From Streptomyces sp. NRRL S-337 (GTDB lineage Bacteria > Actinomycetota > Actinomycetes > Streptomycetales > Streptomycetaceae), in NCBI RefSeq assembly GCF_000720175.1, contig NZ_JOIX01000001.1:427383-491382 (forward strand): a stretch of 64,000 nucleotides of DNA. The letters run 5' to 3'. The translations under genes and the position numbers were made by a program. Position 1 is the stretch's first letter, and the number at the start of each line of letters is the position of its first letter. This document shows, one piece after another, positions 26,094-35,216 of this stretch. A model generated the notes under the pieces. That model had not been told where the DNA came from. It ran no database searches and saw nothing but the letters and a program-made list of their open reading frames with translations.

Positions 26094-27597
26094 TTGAGAC
26101 CCGTACCCAGCACGTCCCTCCGCCACCAGCTCCTGCGCCGCAAGCCGGTGGCGGCCTTCTCCGCGGAGGCCGACCCCCGGCCGACGGCAGCGGACTGCGC
26201 CGCACCGTCGGTACCTTCCAGCTCACCACGATCGGGATCGGTGCGACCATCGGCACCGGCATCTTCTTCGCCCTGAACGCGGCGGTTCCCGAGGCCGGCC
26301 CCGCCGTCACCGTCTCCTTCGCCATCGGCGCCGTCGCGGCCGCGCTCACCGCACTGTGCTGTGCCGAACTCGCCTCCGCCGTACCGGTCTCGGGGTCCTC
26401 GTATTCCTATGCCTATGCCACGCTCGGCGAGTTCGCGGCCTGTGCGGTCGGCTGGTGTCTGGTTCTGGAGTACGCGGTCTCCGGCGCGGCCATCGCGGTG
26501 AGCTGGGGCCAGTACCTCAACGACCTGACGCAGCGCCTCTTCGGCTTCCAGATGCCGGCGGCCATCTCCGCACCGCCCGGTGCCGGCGGTTACCTCAACC
26601 TCCCGGGCGTCGTACTGGTGTTGCTGTGCTGCGTTCTGCTGGTGCGTGGTGCCAAAGAGTCGGCGCTGGTCAATACCGTGATGGTGCTGCTCAAGCTTGC
26701 GGTGCTGGGGTTGTTCGTCGTGCTGGGCGCCACCGGCTTCGACAGCGCGAATCTGCATCCCTTCGCGCCCATGGGCATGGCCGGGATCGGCGCCGCCGCT
26801 TCCACCGTCTTCTTCTCCTTCATCGGCCTCGACGCGGTCTCCACGGCCGGCGAGGAGGTCAAGAACCCGCGCCGTACCCTGTCACTGGCGATCATCTGTG
26901 CCCTACTCGTGGTCACAGCGGTGTACATCCTGGTGGCCTTGATCGGGGTCGGCGCCCAGCCCTGGACCGCGTTCGCGGGCCAGGAAGCGGGCTTGTCGGC
27001 GATCCTGGCGAAGGCCACCGGGGCGGGTTGGCCGGGCGTGCTGCTCTCGGCCGGCGCGGTGCTCTCCATCGTCAGCGTCACGCTCGTGGTGCTCTACGGG
27101 CAGAGCCGCATCCTCTACTCCATGGGCCGCGACGGCTGATCCCCGCCGCCTTCCACCGCGTTGACCGCCGCACCGGCACCCCGGTCCTCGGCACGGTCAT
27201 CGTCGGCGGGTTCGTCGCCCTGCTGGCCGGAGTGTTCCCGCTGGAGCTGCTGGCGGACCTGACCAGCCTGGGAACGCTGGTCGCCTTCACCGTCGTCTCG
27301 GCCGGCGTGATCATCCTGCGCCGCCGGGAGCCCGGCCTCGACCGCGGCTTCAAGATGCCCGGCTAGCCGGTGGTGCCCTTGCTGTCCATCGCCTTCTGCG
27401 GCTATCTCCTCTACGGCCTGCCGGCGCCCACGTACCTCATGTTCGCCTGCTGGCTCGCCGCGGCCCTTGCCGTATACGTCCTCTACAGCCGCCACCACTC
27501 GCGGCTGCAAGGCGAGCCGCTGGGCGGCGAGGGACAGCCGGTCCGGGCACAGGAGAAGCCTGCTGTTCGACTCGGGCCGACGGGTGCTCACTCGTGA
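26094..27597 (+). pseudogene. APC-family amino-acid permease, two frameshifts and a nonsense codon
   Basis: The gene starts at a TTG (26094) behind GAGG and first reads LRHQLLRRKPVAAF. The frame then moves back one base around 26180, to read LRRTVGTFQLTTIGIGATIG and on through the membrane helices (GSSYSYAYATLGEF, SALVNTVMVLLKLAV). It moves back again at about 27136 (RILYSMGRDG then LIPAAFHRVDRRTGTPVLG). After GFKMPG an in-frame TAG at 27364-27366 replaces what is normally Trp, and the last helices follow (LLSIAFCGYLLYGLP). Both shifts behave like single-base losses in G/C runs. Intact it would be a cationic-amino-acid-type permease with about 12 helices, co-transcribed with the decarboxylase 40 bases upstream. 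Confidence 0.85.
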
Positions 27598-27773
27598 AGA
27601 CGTGATGGACGGCGTCCCGTAGGCGTGCGTCCTCTCCAGCGGCAGGCGGCCCTTGCTGGGAGCCTTCCAGTCCGCGTCCAGCTTGACCACGGCGGTGTTG
27701 TCAGCAGTGTGCTCGGCCAACAGCCGTAGGGCGAGGGTTGTGGAGCCGCATGAGCGGGGCGCCACAATGATGA

Positions 27774-28555
27774 TCACGGGTTGGCGAGGGTGCCTGGTCG
27801 CTTGAAAGTCTCGTTGATCGATTCGATGACCTGTCGCAGCGGCTTGAACAGGGCTGCGCCAGGTCGTTCCCGTTCACCTTTACGGGCAGGCCGCAGCGAC
27901 TGGACTCCATGCTCGGGCAGTTCGCGTTCGAAACCACGGCCGAAGTAGTTCTTGTCGCCGATGAGAGTCTGTCGGGGACGCTCTCGCAGAAGCTCGCATT
28001 TGGCTGCCAGGAGGTCAAGGAGGGTCTCGCGTTCGTCGGCCTTGGCCCCGGTCAGGGGTAAGGCGATGGGCAGGCCCTGAAGGGTGCAGACCAGACGCAG
28101 GCCCCAAAAGAAGCGGCTGCGGCTGGCGCAGTAGCCGTATTCGGCCCAACCTGCCAGCTCGGAGCGTTTGACGGTCTCGCGGGAGCGGCCGCATTCCACC
28201 GGGGTGGAGCCCACGACCCATACGTCGTCGCTCCACACCGAGGTGGTGGTGGCCAGGATCCGGTTGACGCTTCGCATCAGACCGGCGGCCTTGCGCAGCC
28301 GCTTGTTGTAGCCGGGCTGCTGGGGCAGGTAGGGGCAGAGGTGGCGCAGGTGGGCACGGGCATGGCGGAGCCATGTGGCCTCGGAGGTGTAGCCGAGTAT
28401 GGCCTGCATCGTGGCGAGGGTGACCAGTTCGGCATCGCTCAGGCGGGGCGTAATGCCGACCGGCGGGCGCCACGGCGCCAGGTCGGGATGCTCCTTCAGC
28501 ATGTCGTCGGTCGCGCATAGAGTGCTGTCGCGAGGGTGTCCACGTGGTTCGTCAT
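27774..28555 (-). mobile_element. IS982-family-like transposase, frameshifted and truncated
   Basis: On the minus strand an ATG at 28555 begins MTNHVDTLATALYA; a two-base insertion near 28515 breaks the frame, and the correct frame resumes with TDDMLKEHPDLAPWRPPVG. Conserved features of this group follow: VWVVGSTPVECGRSRETVKR, AGWAEYGYCASRSRFFWGL, LTGAKADERETLL and LIGDKNYFGRGFE. The end (FKPLRQVIESINETFKRPGT) stops at 27774, short of the usual C-terminus. The element is therefore inactive. Confidence 0.8.
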
Positions 28556-28625
28556 AAAACGATCTTGGACACCTTCGTTCTCGTCTCCGCAGGCACCCCT
28601 TGGACCACACCACCAGGAGGAACCA

Positions 28626-29015
28626 GTGTCATACCCGCAACTGCTCACTCCCGAGGAGAAGCTCGCCGACGCGAAGAAGCTGTTGAGCCTCCCGCGTATC
28701 GTCGTGATCTGCGGCTCCACCCGTTTCATGACCGAGATGAACGAGGCCGATCTGCGGGAGACCAAAGCCGGAAAGATTGTCGTCAAACCGGGCTGTGACA
28801 TGAAGTCGCCGCACGAACTTTGGTCCGATCCTGTCGAGGCCGAGGCGCTGAAGGTTCGACTCGACGATCTGCACGGGGCGAAGATCCGGCTCGCTGATGA
28901 GGTGCTCGTAGTCGGCGATTACATCGGAGACAGCACCCGAGCCGAAATCGCCTACGCCCGGTCGCTGGGCAAGCCCGTGCGGTTCACGCACCCCGAAGTC
29001 GACCCTGGCGCCTGA
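28626..29015 (+). CDS. Small nucleotide-binding-like protein of unknown function
   Basis: A 129-residue protein starting at GTG 28626 with GGAGG six bases upstream. It opens with IVVICGSTRFMTEMNEADLR, has VKPGCDMKSPHELW, and ends with LADEVLVVGDYIGDSTRAEI followed by AYARSLGKPVRFTHPE. The GSTRF and (D/E)VLVVGDYxGxSTRxEI pattern resembles the nucleoside 2-deoxyribosyltransferase-like fold proteins met in actinomycetes and their phages. The residues for glycosyl transfer cannot be confirmed by eye. It is a stand-alone gene, intact, immediately outside an IS982-type remnant, and may have been brought in by a mobile element. Confidence 0.7.
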   Translation: MSYPQLLTPEEKLADAKKLLSLPRIVVICGSTRFMTEMNEADLRETKAGKIVVKPGCDMKSPHELWSDPVEAEALKVRLDDLHGAKIRLADEVLVVGDYIGDSTRAEIAYARSLGKPVRFTHPEVDPGA

Positions 29016-29394
29016 CCGCCCGCTGCCACCTCGACAACCAGGGCCGGCAGCCCGCCGCCTGACCGTCTCGCGGTGGCTGCGGCCGCCGCCCACCCCACAC
29101 CCTCCGCAGGCATCCCTTGGAATTGATCATCTAGGCAGTGCGGGCCTGGGGCCGGGCGGAAGAGTTCGGCGTCCGGTAGCAGCTGGTGGCGAGATGTGCG
29201 AGCGCCCGCCGTACTGTGATGGGAGCGCACGATCGTGAAATCCGGCCGAGATGTTCCGGGCAACCGTCCCAGCAGCAATTGCCGCGGATTGCACTTGTTG
29301 CAGCAGACGCTCCTAGTACTCCAGCTGAAGATCGCGATCTTGGCTGATCAATATTCGATCGCACCAGACAGAGGTGGGCTGCCAGGCTGCGGCC
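29016..29394. other. 380-base gap without recognisable gene
   Basis: No coding sequence or IS end was recognised. The right half (29280-29380) is clearly AT-richer than the surroundings and probably contains the promoter of the P-loop gene at 29395. Confidence 0.45.
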
Positions 29395-29949
29395 ATGGAT
29401 CACGCCGAAGTGCTACTCATCGGAGGACGGGCCGGGGTTGGCAAGACGAGTGTTGGGTGGGAGGTTTCGGTGTTGTTGCGGGGCGCTGCGGTTCCTCATG
29501 CGGTCATCGACGGTGACTTCATGGGGCAGGTGCACCCGGCTCCGGAGGGAGACCCTCACCGCGCGGAGATCACTGAGAGCAATCTGACTGCGGTGTGGGC
29601 GAACTACGCCCGGCGGGGTTACCGGCGTTTGATCTACACGAACACGCTGAGCGTGGTGCCCGAGGCGACCGGCATGTTCGAGCGGGCCATGGGCGGTCGG
29701 GTGCGGATCGTGAGGGTTCTGCTCACGGCCACCGATGCCACTACGCGTGCACGGCTGGAGCGCCGGGAACTTGGCTCGGAGCTGGAGACGGAGTGGGAGA
29801 GTAGTACGCGTAAGGCGCGGTTGCTGGATCAGCGGACTCCTGCGGATGCGGTGAGGGTGGCGACGGACGGGCGTGCCGTCGCGGACATCGCGCGCGAGGT
29901 GGTGGCCGCCACTGGCTGGTTCGGGCAGGGCTCCGCGGTCAGGCCGTGA
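29395..29949 (+). CDS. P-loop kinase-like ATPase
   Basis: A 184-residue protein beginning at ATG 29395 (MDHAEVLLI) with Walker A GGRAGVGKTS at residues 9-18 and a DGDFMGQVHP segment at the position of the substrate-binding acidic motif of APS-kinase or gluconate-kinase-like proteins. Later RIVRVLLTATDATTRARLERRE and the C-terminal RVATDGRAVADIAREVV match the same kinase superfamily. It should phosphorylate a small molecule in the cytoplasm, which one is unknown. It stands alone between small accessory genes, 54 bases before an IS701 remnant. Confidence 0.8.
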   Translation: MDHAEVLLIGGRAGVGKTSVGWEVSVLLRGAAVPHAVIDGDFMGQVHPAPEGDPHRAEITESNLTAVWANYARRGYRRLIYTNTLSVVPEATGMFERAMGGRVRIVRVLLTATDATTRARLERRELGSELETEWESSTRKARLLDQRTPADAVRVATDGRAVADIAREVVAATGWFGQGSAVRP

Positions 29950-30003
29950 TCGTGCCGGTGGACCTGTCTGGAGGCGGCCGCGGCCACCGGTGATCATTGG
30001 TGT

Positions 30004-31225
30004 GTGAAGACAGAAGATCAGTCGGTGGCCGCGGGGCACAGCGTAGATCCCGGCCGCTGGCATGAGACGTTCGAGGTGCTGATGGGCCGTGTCGCGGGGC
30101 GGTTCGTGAGGGTGGAACCACGGCGCCGGGCGCGGGCGTTCGTGCTGGGACTGTTGTCTGAGCTGCCACGCAGGAACTACTGGACGCTCGCTGAGCATGC
30201 CGGGGATGCGACCCCCTACGGTCTGCAGCACCTGCTGTCGAGGGCCAAATGGGATGCCGATGCAGTACGTGACGACATCCGCAGCTTTGTCGTCGAGCAT
30301 CTGCGCCACGAGGACGCGGTGCTGGTGGTGGATGAGACCGGCGACCTGAAGAAGGGCATGCACACGGTGGGTGTGCAGCGCCAGTACACCGGCACCGCAC
30401 GGACGCATCGAGAACAGTCAGGTCGCCGTCTAGCTTGCCTTCTCCACCCCGCTCGGGCATGCGGCGATCGACCGAGAGCTGTATGTCCCGCGTTCCTGGA
30501 CTGAGGACACGGCCCGCTGCCGTGCGGCCGGGATACCCGACACCGTCCGCTTCACCACGAAACCCGCCCTCGCCGCCCGCATGATCTGCCGTGCGCTGGA
30601 CGCCGGCGTCCCCGCGTCATGGGTGGCCGGCGATGAAATCTACGGAGGCAACCCCACCTGCGAACCGAGCTGGAAAGGCGTGGGACCGGTTACGTACTCG
30701 CCGTCGGCCGAGACCACCAGATCAGCACCCGCGCGGGCAAGTTCAGGGCCGACGTCCTGGTCAAGAAGCTGCCGAAGCGGGCCTGGCAGAAGCTCTCCGC
30801 CGGCGTCGGAGCAAAGGGGCACCGCTTCTACGACTGGGCCCTGGCCGACATCGTCGACGGCCGGCCACCATCATCTGCTCGTGCGCCGCAACCGGCGCAC
30901 CGGCGAACTCGCCTTTTACCGCTGCTACTCAGCGAGCCAGAGGCCATTGTCCACCCTGGTGCAGGTCGCTGGACACAGATGGACCGTCGAAGAGACCTTC
31001 CAGTCCGGCAAGGGCCTGGCCGGACTGGCCGAACACCAGGTCAGACGCTGGACGTCCTGGCACCGCTGGGTCACTCTCGCGATGCTCGCCCATGCCTTTC
31101 TCGCCGTCGTCCGCGCCGACGAAGACGCCCGCCGGCCCAGGCCGGACGGGCTGATACCGCTCACCTGCAACGAGGTCCAGCGCCTGTTCAAGGCACTCAT
31201 CGTTCGGCTCGTCCAGATTGCTGGA
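30004..31225 (+). mobile_element. IS701-family transposase, several frameshifts, C-terminus missing
   Basis: The first 130 codons are good: WHETFEVLMGRVAGRFVRVE, NYWTLAEHAGDATPYGLQHL and VLVVDETGDLKKGMHTVGVQ (the VVDETG Asp belongs to the catalytic triad). Near 30398 the frame breaks; later pieces appear in other frames: RALDAGVPASWVAGDEIYGG, KLPKRAWQKLSAGVGAKGHR, VEETFQSGKGLAGLAEHQVR and LIPLTCNEVQRLF. The sequence stops near 31225 inside the 3' end of the TetR gene at 31197. The terminal 30 residues usual for the family are absent. Confidence 0.85.
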
Positions 31226-31799
31226 GTCCCTGGAGGAGGAGGGCGATCAGGCGCCGGGGGTCGTACCGGGGGTCGTTGTTGCGTCCGATGCAGAGGTTGC
31301 CGATGCCGCGCATCAGCTCGTAGGGCTGCGTACCGGGCCTGATTTCGTCGGCCTCGGCCGCGGCGTCGAGCAGTTGGGCGCAGACGGGTAGCAGGCGGTC
31401 GAGGAAGTGGGCGTGCAGCGCGGCGAAGCGGTCGCTGTCCGACTGCAGGGCGTCGGCGAGTCCGTGCTTGGTGACCAGGAAGTCGACGAAAAGGTCGACC
31501 CATTGGCGCAGTGCGTCGAGCGGGGAGTCGGCACTCGTCAGCAGACGGGGGCCGGCCTCGGCGCATGCCTCGATCTGGTGGTGGTAGACCGCGGTGACCA
31601 GATCCGCCCGGCTCGGGAAGTGGCGGTAGATCGTGGCCATCCCGACGCCTGCCTGGGCCGCGATCTGGCGGATCGGGGCGTCGACGCCGGAGGTGACGAA
31701 GACCTCGGCGGCGGCGGTGAGTACCGTCTGTCGGTTGCGCTGGGCGTCGGACCGCTTGCTTCGGGACGGCGCCTCCCCTGCGGGGCCCTCAGTGGCCAT
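31197..31799 (-). CDS. TetR/AcrR family regulator
   Basis: A 200-residue regulator read from ATG 31799, which has AAGGAG six bases upstream. The DNA-binding domain is standard: VLTAAAEVFVTSGVDAPIRQ, IAAQAGVGMATIYRHFPSRA. The C-terminal ligand domain is complete up to LIALLLQGLQ; the last codons (SGRAER and stop) lie in sequence that also reads as IS701 transposase, so its natural end was probably replaced. It is divergent from the alpha/beta hydrolase at 31969, with two palindromes over a TTGACA promoter between them; it is the likely repressor of that gene. Confidence 0.92.
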   Translation of the reverse strand: MATEGPAGEAPSRSKRSDAQRNRQTVLTAAAEVFVTSGVDAPIRQIAAQAGVGMATIYRHFPSRADLVTAVYHHQIEACAEAGPRLLTSADSPLDALRQWVDLFVDFLVTKHGLADALQSDSDRFAALHAHFLDRLLPVCAQLLDAAAEADEIRPGTQPYELMRGIGNLCIGRNNDPRYDPRRLIALLLQGLQQSGRAER

Positions 31800-31820
31800 C
31801 ACGTTCTCCTTACACATCGC

Positions 31821-31887
31821 TTGACAAAACGGATCACTGCTCCAGATAGTAGTGGAGCGGTGTTCCGTTTCAGGTTAACCGAAACGG
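31821..31887. promoter_or_regulatory. Promoter with two overlapping operators, TetR/hydrolase gap
   Basis: A consensus -35 box TTGACA sits at 31821-31826, with AGATAG or GATAGT at 31844-31850 as -10. An inverted repeat with 18-base arms (31827-31844 and 31853-31870, 16 of 18 pairs) overlaps this promoter exactly. A second one follows: CCGTTTC (31865-31871) pairs with GAAACGG (31881-31887) around GGTTAACC. The promoter points toward the hydrolase gene, so repressor binding would block it. Confidence 0.7.
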
Positions 31888-31968
31888 GGCGCTCCTGACC
31901 GTCTTGTCCGCCCGCCGGCCGCAGGTGACCGGGCGGGCGGCAGGCGCCACCGAAAGGGAACCCACATC

Positions 31969-32934
31969 GTGAGCACATCCACCGCCACCAGCGCCGACAC
32001 CTTGGGCACACCCGTGCCGGTCCTGTCCTTCAGCCCCGTAGTCCTCTCCGTGCCCGGACGTCCCGTGAACCTCCAGGTGCGCGTCTCCGCGCCCGTGACC
32101 GGAACCAGCCTGCCCGTCATCCTCCTCTCCCACGGTCACGGCCCCTCGAACAACCTCTCCTCGCTCAACGGCTACGCGCCGCTCGCCAACTTCTGGGCGG
32201 CACACGGATTCGTCGTCGTCCAGCCCACCCACCTCACCTCCAGGACACTGAGCCACCTGGTCGCCGACGCACCAGGCGCACCCGACTTCTGGCGCTCCCG
32301 CGCCGAGGACATGACCCACATCCTCGACCGGCTCGACGTGATCGAGAACGCCGTGCCGCAGCTCGCCGGACGAATCGACCACACCAAGGTCGCCCTCGCC
32401 GGGCACTCGCTCGGCGGCTTCACCGCCGCCCTCCTGCTGGGCGCCGGCCTCACCGACCCCGACACCGGGAACGTGGTGCACCTCGTCGAGCCCCGGATCA
32501 AGGCGGGCGTACTGCTCGCCGCGCCCGGCAGGGGCGGCGACGTCCTCAACGGGCCCATGGCCGAGCAATGGCCCATCATCGGGGCGGTCGACTTCTCCAC
32601 CATGACCGCACCCGCGCTGGTCGTCGCCGGCGACAAGGATGACTCGCGGCACTTCACGGACATGGGACCGGACTGGCACGCCGACCCCTACACCCTCGCC
32701 CCCGGCCCCAAGACCCTGCTCACCCTGTTCGACGCGGAACACGGACTCGGCGGGATCGCCGGATACGACGCCGCCGAGACCACCGACGAGGACCCCGAGC
32801 GAGTTGCCGCCCTTGCCCGGCTCACCGCGGCCTACCTCCACACCCAGCTCCACCCGGGCGCCCCCATGTGGCAGACCACGTGCGAGGCACTGACGACCGG
32901 TCCCGACCGGGTAGGACGGGTCGACGTCAAGTAA
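31969..32934 (+). CDS. Chlorophyllase/PAF-hydrolase-like alpha/beta hydrolase
   Basis: A 321-residue protein beginning at GTG 31969 with AAGGGAA upstream. Landmarks of the alpha/beta hydrolase fold: PVILLSHGHGPSNN (oxyanion loop), nucleophile elbow GHSLGG, LVVAGDKDD (acid) and DAEHGLGGI (His). FWAAHGFVVVQPTHL is typical of the chlorophyllase-like and platelet-activating-factor-acetylhydrolase-like subgroup. No signal peptide is visible, so it is cytoplasmic. It is controlled in all likelihood by the divergent TetR gene. Natural substrate unknown; an ester or lactone is likely. Confidence 0.88.
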   Translation: MSTSTATSADTLGTPVPVLSFSPVVLSVPGRPVNLQVRVSAPVTGTSLPVILLSHGHGPSNNLSSLNGYAPLANFWAAHGFVVVQPTHLTSRTLSHLVADAPGAPDFWRSRAEDMTHILDRLDVIENAVPQLAGRIDHTKVALAGHSLGGFTAALLLGAGLTDPDTGNVVHLVEPRIKAGVLLAAPGRGGDVLNGPMAEQWPIIGAVDFSTMTAPALVVAGDKDDSRHFTDMGPDWHADPYTLAPGPKTLLTLFDAEHGLGGIAGYDAAETTDEDPERVAALARLTAAYLHTQLHPGAPMWQTTCEALTTGPDRVGRVDVK

Positions 32935-33549
32935 CCCAGCCGCAGACGCGTAGGCCACCGGGCGGTCCCCACCGTCATCGTCCCGCTCGCCGCATCGGGT
33001 CTCGCAGGGGCCGCAGCCTCTCGCGCGGCACGAACGCGGTGAAGCTGTTTGCGCCCGGCACGTTGCGGTTGTGGCGCTTGAGTGGTGAGAACCGCTCACG
33101 GACCAGGGCTGCTGCGGGGGGCGCTGGTCACTCACGCTGGTTCAACGCCCGCGTCCACGTACGAGAGGGTCCCGACGACGGCGCCTGGGTAGCTGGCCAC
33201 CACGGTGTGAGCGCCTCGGCCCCCAGGCCCCTCAGCCGAAATTGGCTGCCTCGGCGCCGCCCAGACTCCTGCACTGTTCGAATCGCAGCCGACCCCGCAC
33301 ACTGCTCAAACCGGTGAACAACTGCTGCTGCTGGGCGGGAACAGAGCCAGGGTGTGGATCCTCGGCCGGTCCGACTGTTTCATGAACCGCAACGTGTGCT
33401 CCAGTTCGAACCTCCTGAGGACCGCTCGCCAACGCACGACTGTCTCACCAGCCGTCTCCAGAGGGAGACCCTGCGCGGCGCCTTGTAGCCGGCTCCGATA
33501 GACCGACCGGCTACGTATGGACCCGCCACGTGTCCGACCAGGGTGTGCC
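32935..33549. other. 615-base gap without recognisable gene
   Basis: Open frames here have no family signature and overlap each other on both strands. I see no IS end or clear hairpin. Confidence 0.4.
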
Positions 33550-33939
33550 TCAGGTGCGGGGGCGAGCGTCCCGCGCGTGCTGCAGGGCTGACTGCACGCC
33601 TTTCCCGAGGACGAGGTGCGTCGTCCCACCCGGCAGGGTGGGCAACTCGGCCCAGTGCGTCACGGTTTCGGCACTGGCGAGGCCGTGGGGCAAGCGGACC
33701 ACCCCGTCGGAGTCGACGATGCAGTCCCTGTGCTCGGCCTCGTCCTCACTCCAGTGCAGAGTCATGAAGACCGTGGGCCTCACCAGCCAAAATTCCTCAC
33801 CCAGCGCTGTGTCGGCCACGGACTCAGTGGCACTGTCAGCTGGATACCGGCCCGTGATCGCCGCTGCCACCGGTGTACCGCTCCCAGGCAGCCTCTCGCG
33901 TCCGTCAACCCACGTCACCACGGTGTTCAGATTCGTCAT
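33550..33939 (-). CDS. Hypothetical protein
   Basis: A 129-residue acidic protein from ATG 33939, which stands close behind GAGGGTGGAG. Readable parts are MTNLNTVVTWVDGRERLPG, EFWLVRPTVFMTLHWSEDEA and HRDCIVDSDGVVRLPHGL. I do not recognise a domain. There is no signal peptide or membrane segment, and it is flanked on both sides by debris. Codon use (G/C third positions) agrees with a real gene, but no independent support exists. Confidence 0.45.
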   Translation of the reverse strand: MTNLNTVVTWVDGRERLPGSGTPVAAAITGRYPADSATESVADTALGEEFWLVRPTVFMTLHWSEDEAEHRDCIVDSDGVVRLPHGLASAETVTHWAELPTLPGGTTHLVLGKGVQSALQHARDARPRT

Positions 33940-34164
33940 CTCCACCCTCACTCAAACACTCGGCACATCGCCTTCCACCACGTATTCCGGCGGCCGGCGC
34001 GGGCACTGCCCCACCTCGACACCTGCCTGGCAAGACTGCCTCGCGCCCGCGGGGGTTGCTTGAGCCGGAACGAGCGCTGGACGGCGAGCACCCCTCTACG
34101 GCCACGATCTAGGGCAGTCGAGTCGCCCGGATCGCTGTCAGCGTCCGAGGCGGGACGTGCTCCC

Positions 34165-34430
34165 TCCTATCGGGAGCTTGTGTCCGCTCCGTAGTGATGA
34201 GGGCGCGCGTCGCGCGCGAACCGTGCGTGCAGGGGTGGTTTGTCGAATCGCGGCGGCGGGTCGCACCACGGGTCGCCGGTCGGCTGCCGGAACAAGATTC
34301 CGTTGATCACCTTCCGGTGGCACGTCCACCGACCGCCCGCCTCTGTTCTTCGGCAAATGCGGATCAAGCCGGACCCACTCCCGATCCGTCGGGTCGCTCC
34401 ACGCTGGCCGGAACGTCACCGAAACCGCAC
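34165..34430 (-). mobile_element. N-terminal fragment of an IS5-type transposase
   Basis: On the minus strand DREWVRLDPHLPKNRGG in one frame continues as RKVINGILFRQPTGDPWCDP in the next, the N-terminal helix-turn-helix of an IS5-family transposase split by a frameshift. The catalytic domain is missing. Its upstream end contains the 20-base sequence that recurs at 35631-35650. Confidence 0.7.
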
Positions 34431-34438
34431 GGTCACGC

Positions 34439-34458
34439 GACCCGTCGGACAGGCTTTA
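34439..34458 (+). repeat. Copy 1 of a 20-bp direct repeat (probable IS end)
   Basis: GACCCGTCGGACAGGCTTTA at 34439-34458 matches 18 of 20 bases of the sequence at 35631-35650, in the same direction. It lies at the outer end of a transposase fragment, and the stop codon of the reductase gene is inside it. Confidence 0.65.
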
Positions 34459-35118
34459 GTCGTCGACGGCGCCGGGGGCCAGGGCTGGGGCGGGGAAGGC
34501 GTGGCGGACTTCGCTGCCGGCCCACCACACGCCGATGGCGAAGACCGCTGCGGCCTCCAGGAGCGCCGCCCGCTCCAGACCGCCGCACGGCAGCGGGGTG
34601 CAGCCCATCGACGTGATCAACTTCCTCGTCACAGCGGCGGCGGGCGGGGCGTCCGTGCAGAAGGGCACCGCCAGCGCAGCACCCTCGAAGGCCAGTTGGG
34701 GAACGGTCCAGATGCTCTCGTGGCAGATGCCGAACACCTTGGCAACATGGGCGGAGGGCGCGGCTGCGGCGATGCGCAGGGCGACCGAGTCCGTACCTCC
34801 GGCGGTGGACAGGACCGGGCTGCCGTCGCTGGAAGGCTGCATCGGCACGGTGCAGTCGAGGACGGTCCTTCCGGCGAGGCTCGCTGCCAGTTCCCCGGCC
34901 AGCTGCGATGCCGCGTCGGCGGGAACGGCGAGCAGTATCGCCTCGCCGTACCGCGCCGTCTCGGCGAGGCCGCCGTGCGCGGCGGCCCCGATGCGGGCGG
35001 CCGTGGCGGCGGCGGAAGCGGCGTTGCGGCCCCCCACCATGACCTCGTGTCCGGCCCGTACCCAGGCCCGGCCCAGTGCTGCTGCCATGGCGCCTGTGCC
35101 GAGAATTCCGATGCGCAT
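34456..35118 (-). CDS. F420-dependent NADP-oxidoreductase-like Rossmann protein
   Basis: A 220-residue protein from ATG 35118 (MRIGILGTGAMAAALGRAW). GILGTGAM is the dinucleotide-binding loop and VMVGGRN the end of strand 2, the pattern of NADP oxidoreductase, coenzyme F420-dependent type. ILLAVPADA and TVLDCTVPMQ follow as expected. The later helical part is AHVAKVFGICHESIW. Members transfer hydride between NADP and F420 or reduce small substrates. It is divergent from an HxlR regulator, with nested inverted repeats in the gap. Its last codon and stop coincide with an IS-end-like repeat. Confidence 0.82.
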   Translation of the reverse strand: MRIGILGTGAMAAALGRAWVRAGHEVMVGGRNAASAAATAARIGAAAHGGLAETARYGEAILLAVPADAASQLAGELAASLAGRTVLDCTVPMQPSSDGSPVLSTAGGTDSVALRIAAAAPSAHVAKVFGICHESIWTVPQLAFEGAALAVPFCTDAPPAAAVTRKLITSMGCTPLPCGGLERAALLEAAAVFAIGVWWAGSEVRHAFPAPALAPGAVDD

Positions 35119-35150
35119 CGTCCTGCTCCCGTTCGCGTTGTGGAATGTCA

Positions 35151-35206
35151 TGCCCCGGACGCTAGGCGAGCCGATGCACACCGTCCGGTAGGCATCGGCC
35201 GGGGCA
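35151..35206. promoter_or_regulatory. Nested inverted repeats between reductase and HxlR genes
   Basis: TGCCCCGG (35151-35158) pairs with CCGGGGCA (35199-35206), and inside it GCCGATGC (35170-35177) pairs with GCATCGGC (35192-35199). Both are perfect. The 98-base gap is where the HxlR protein would bind to control both genes. Confidence 0.6.
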
Positions 35207-35216
35207 GGATGTCCGC

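Noticed and set aside
24422..26758. Nearly 780-codon minus-strand frame opposite lysA-like gene and permease
   Set aside because: Shadow of the conserved decarboxylase; no domain recognisable and strongly biased residues.
27130..27145. Programmed frameshift in the permease
   Set aside because: There is no slippery heptamer with a downstream structure, and a nonsense codon follows; decay or sequencing error is simpler.
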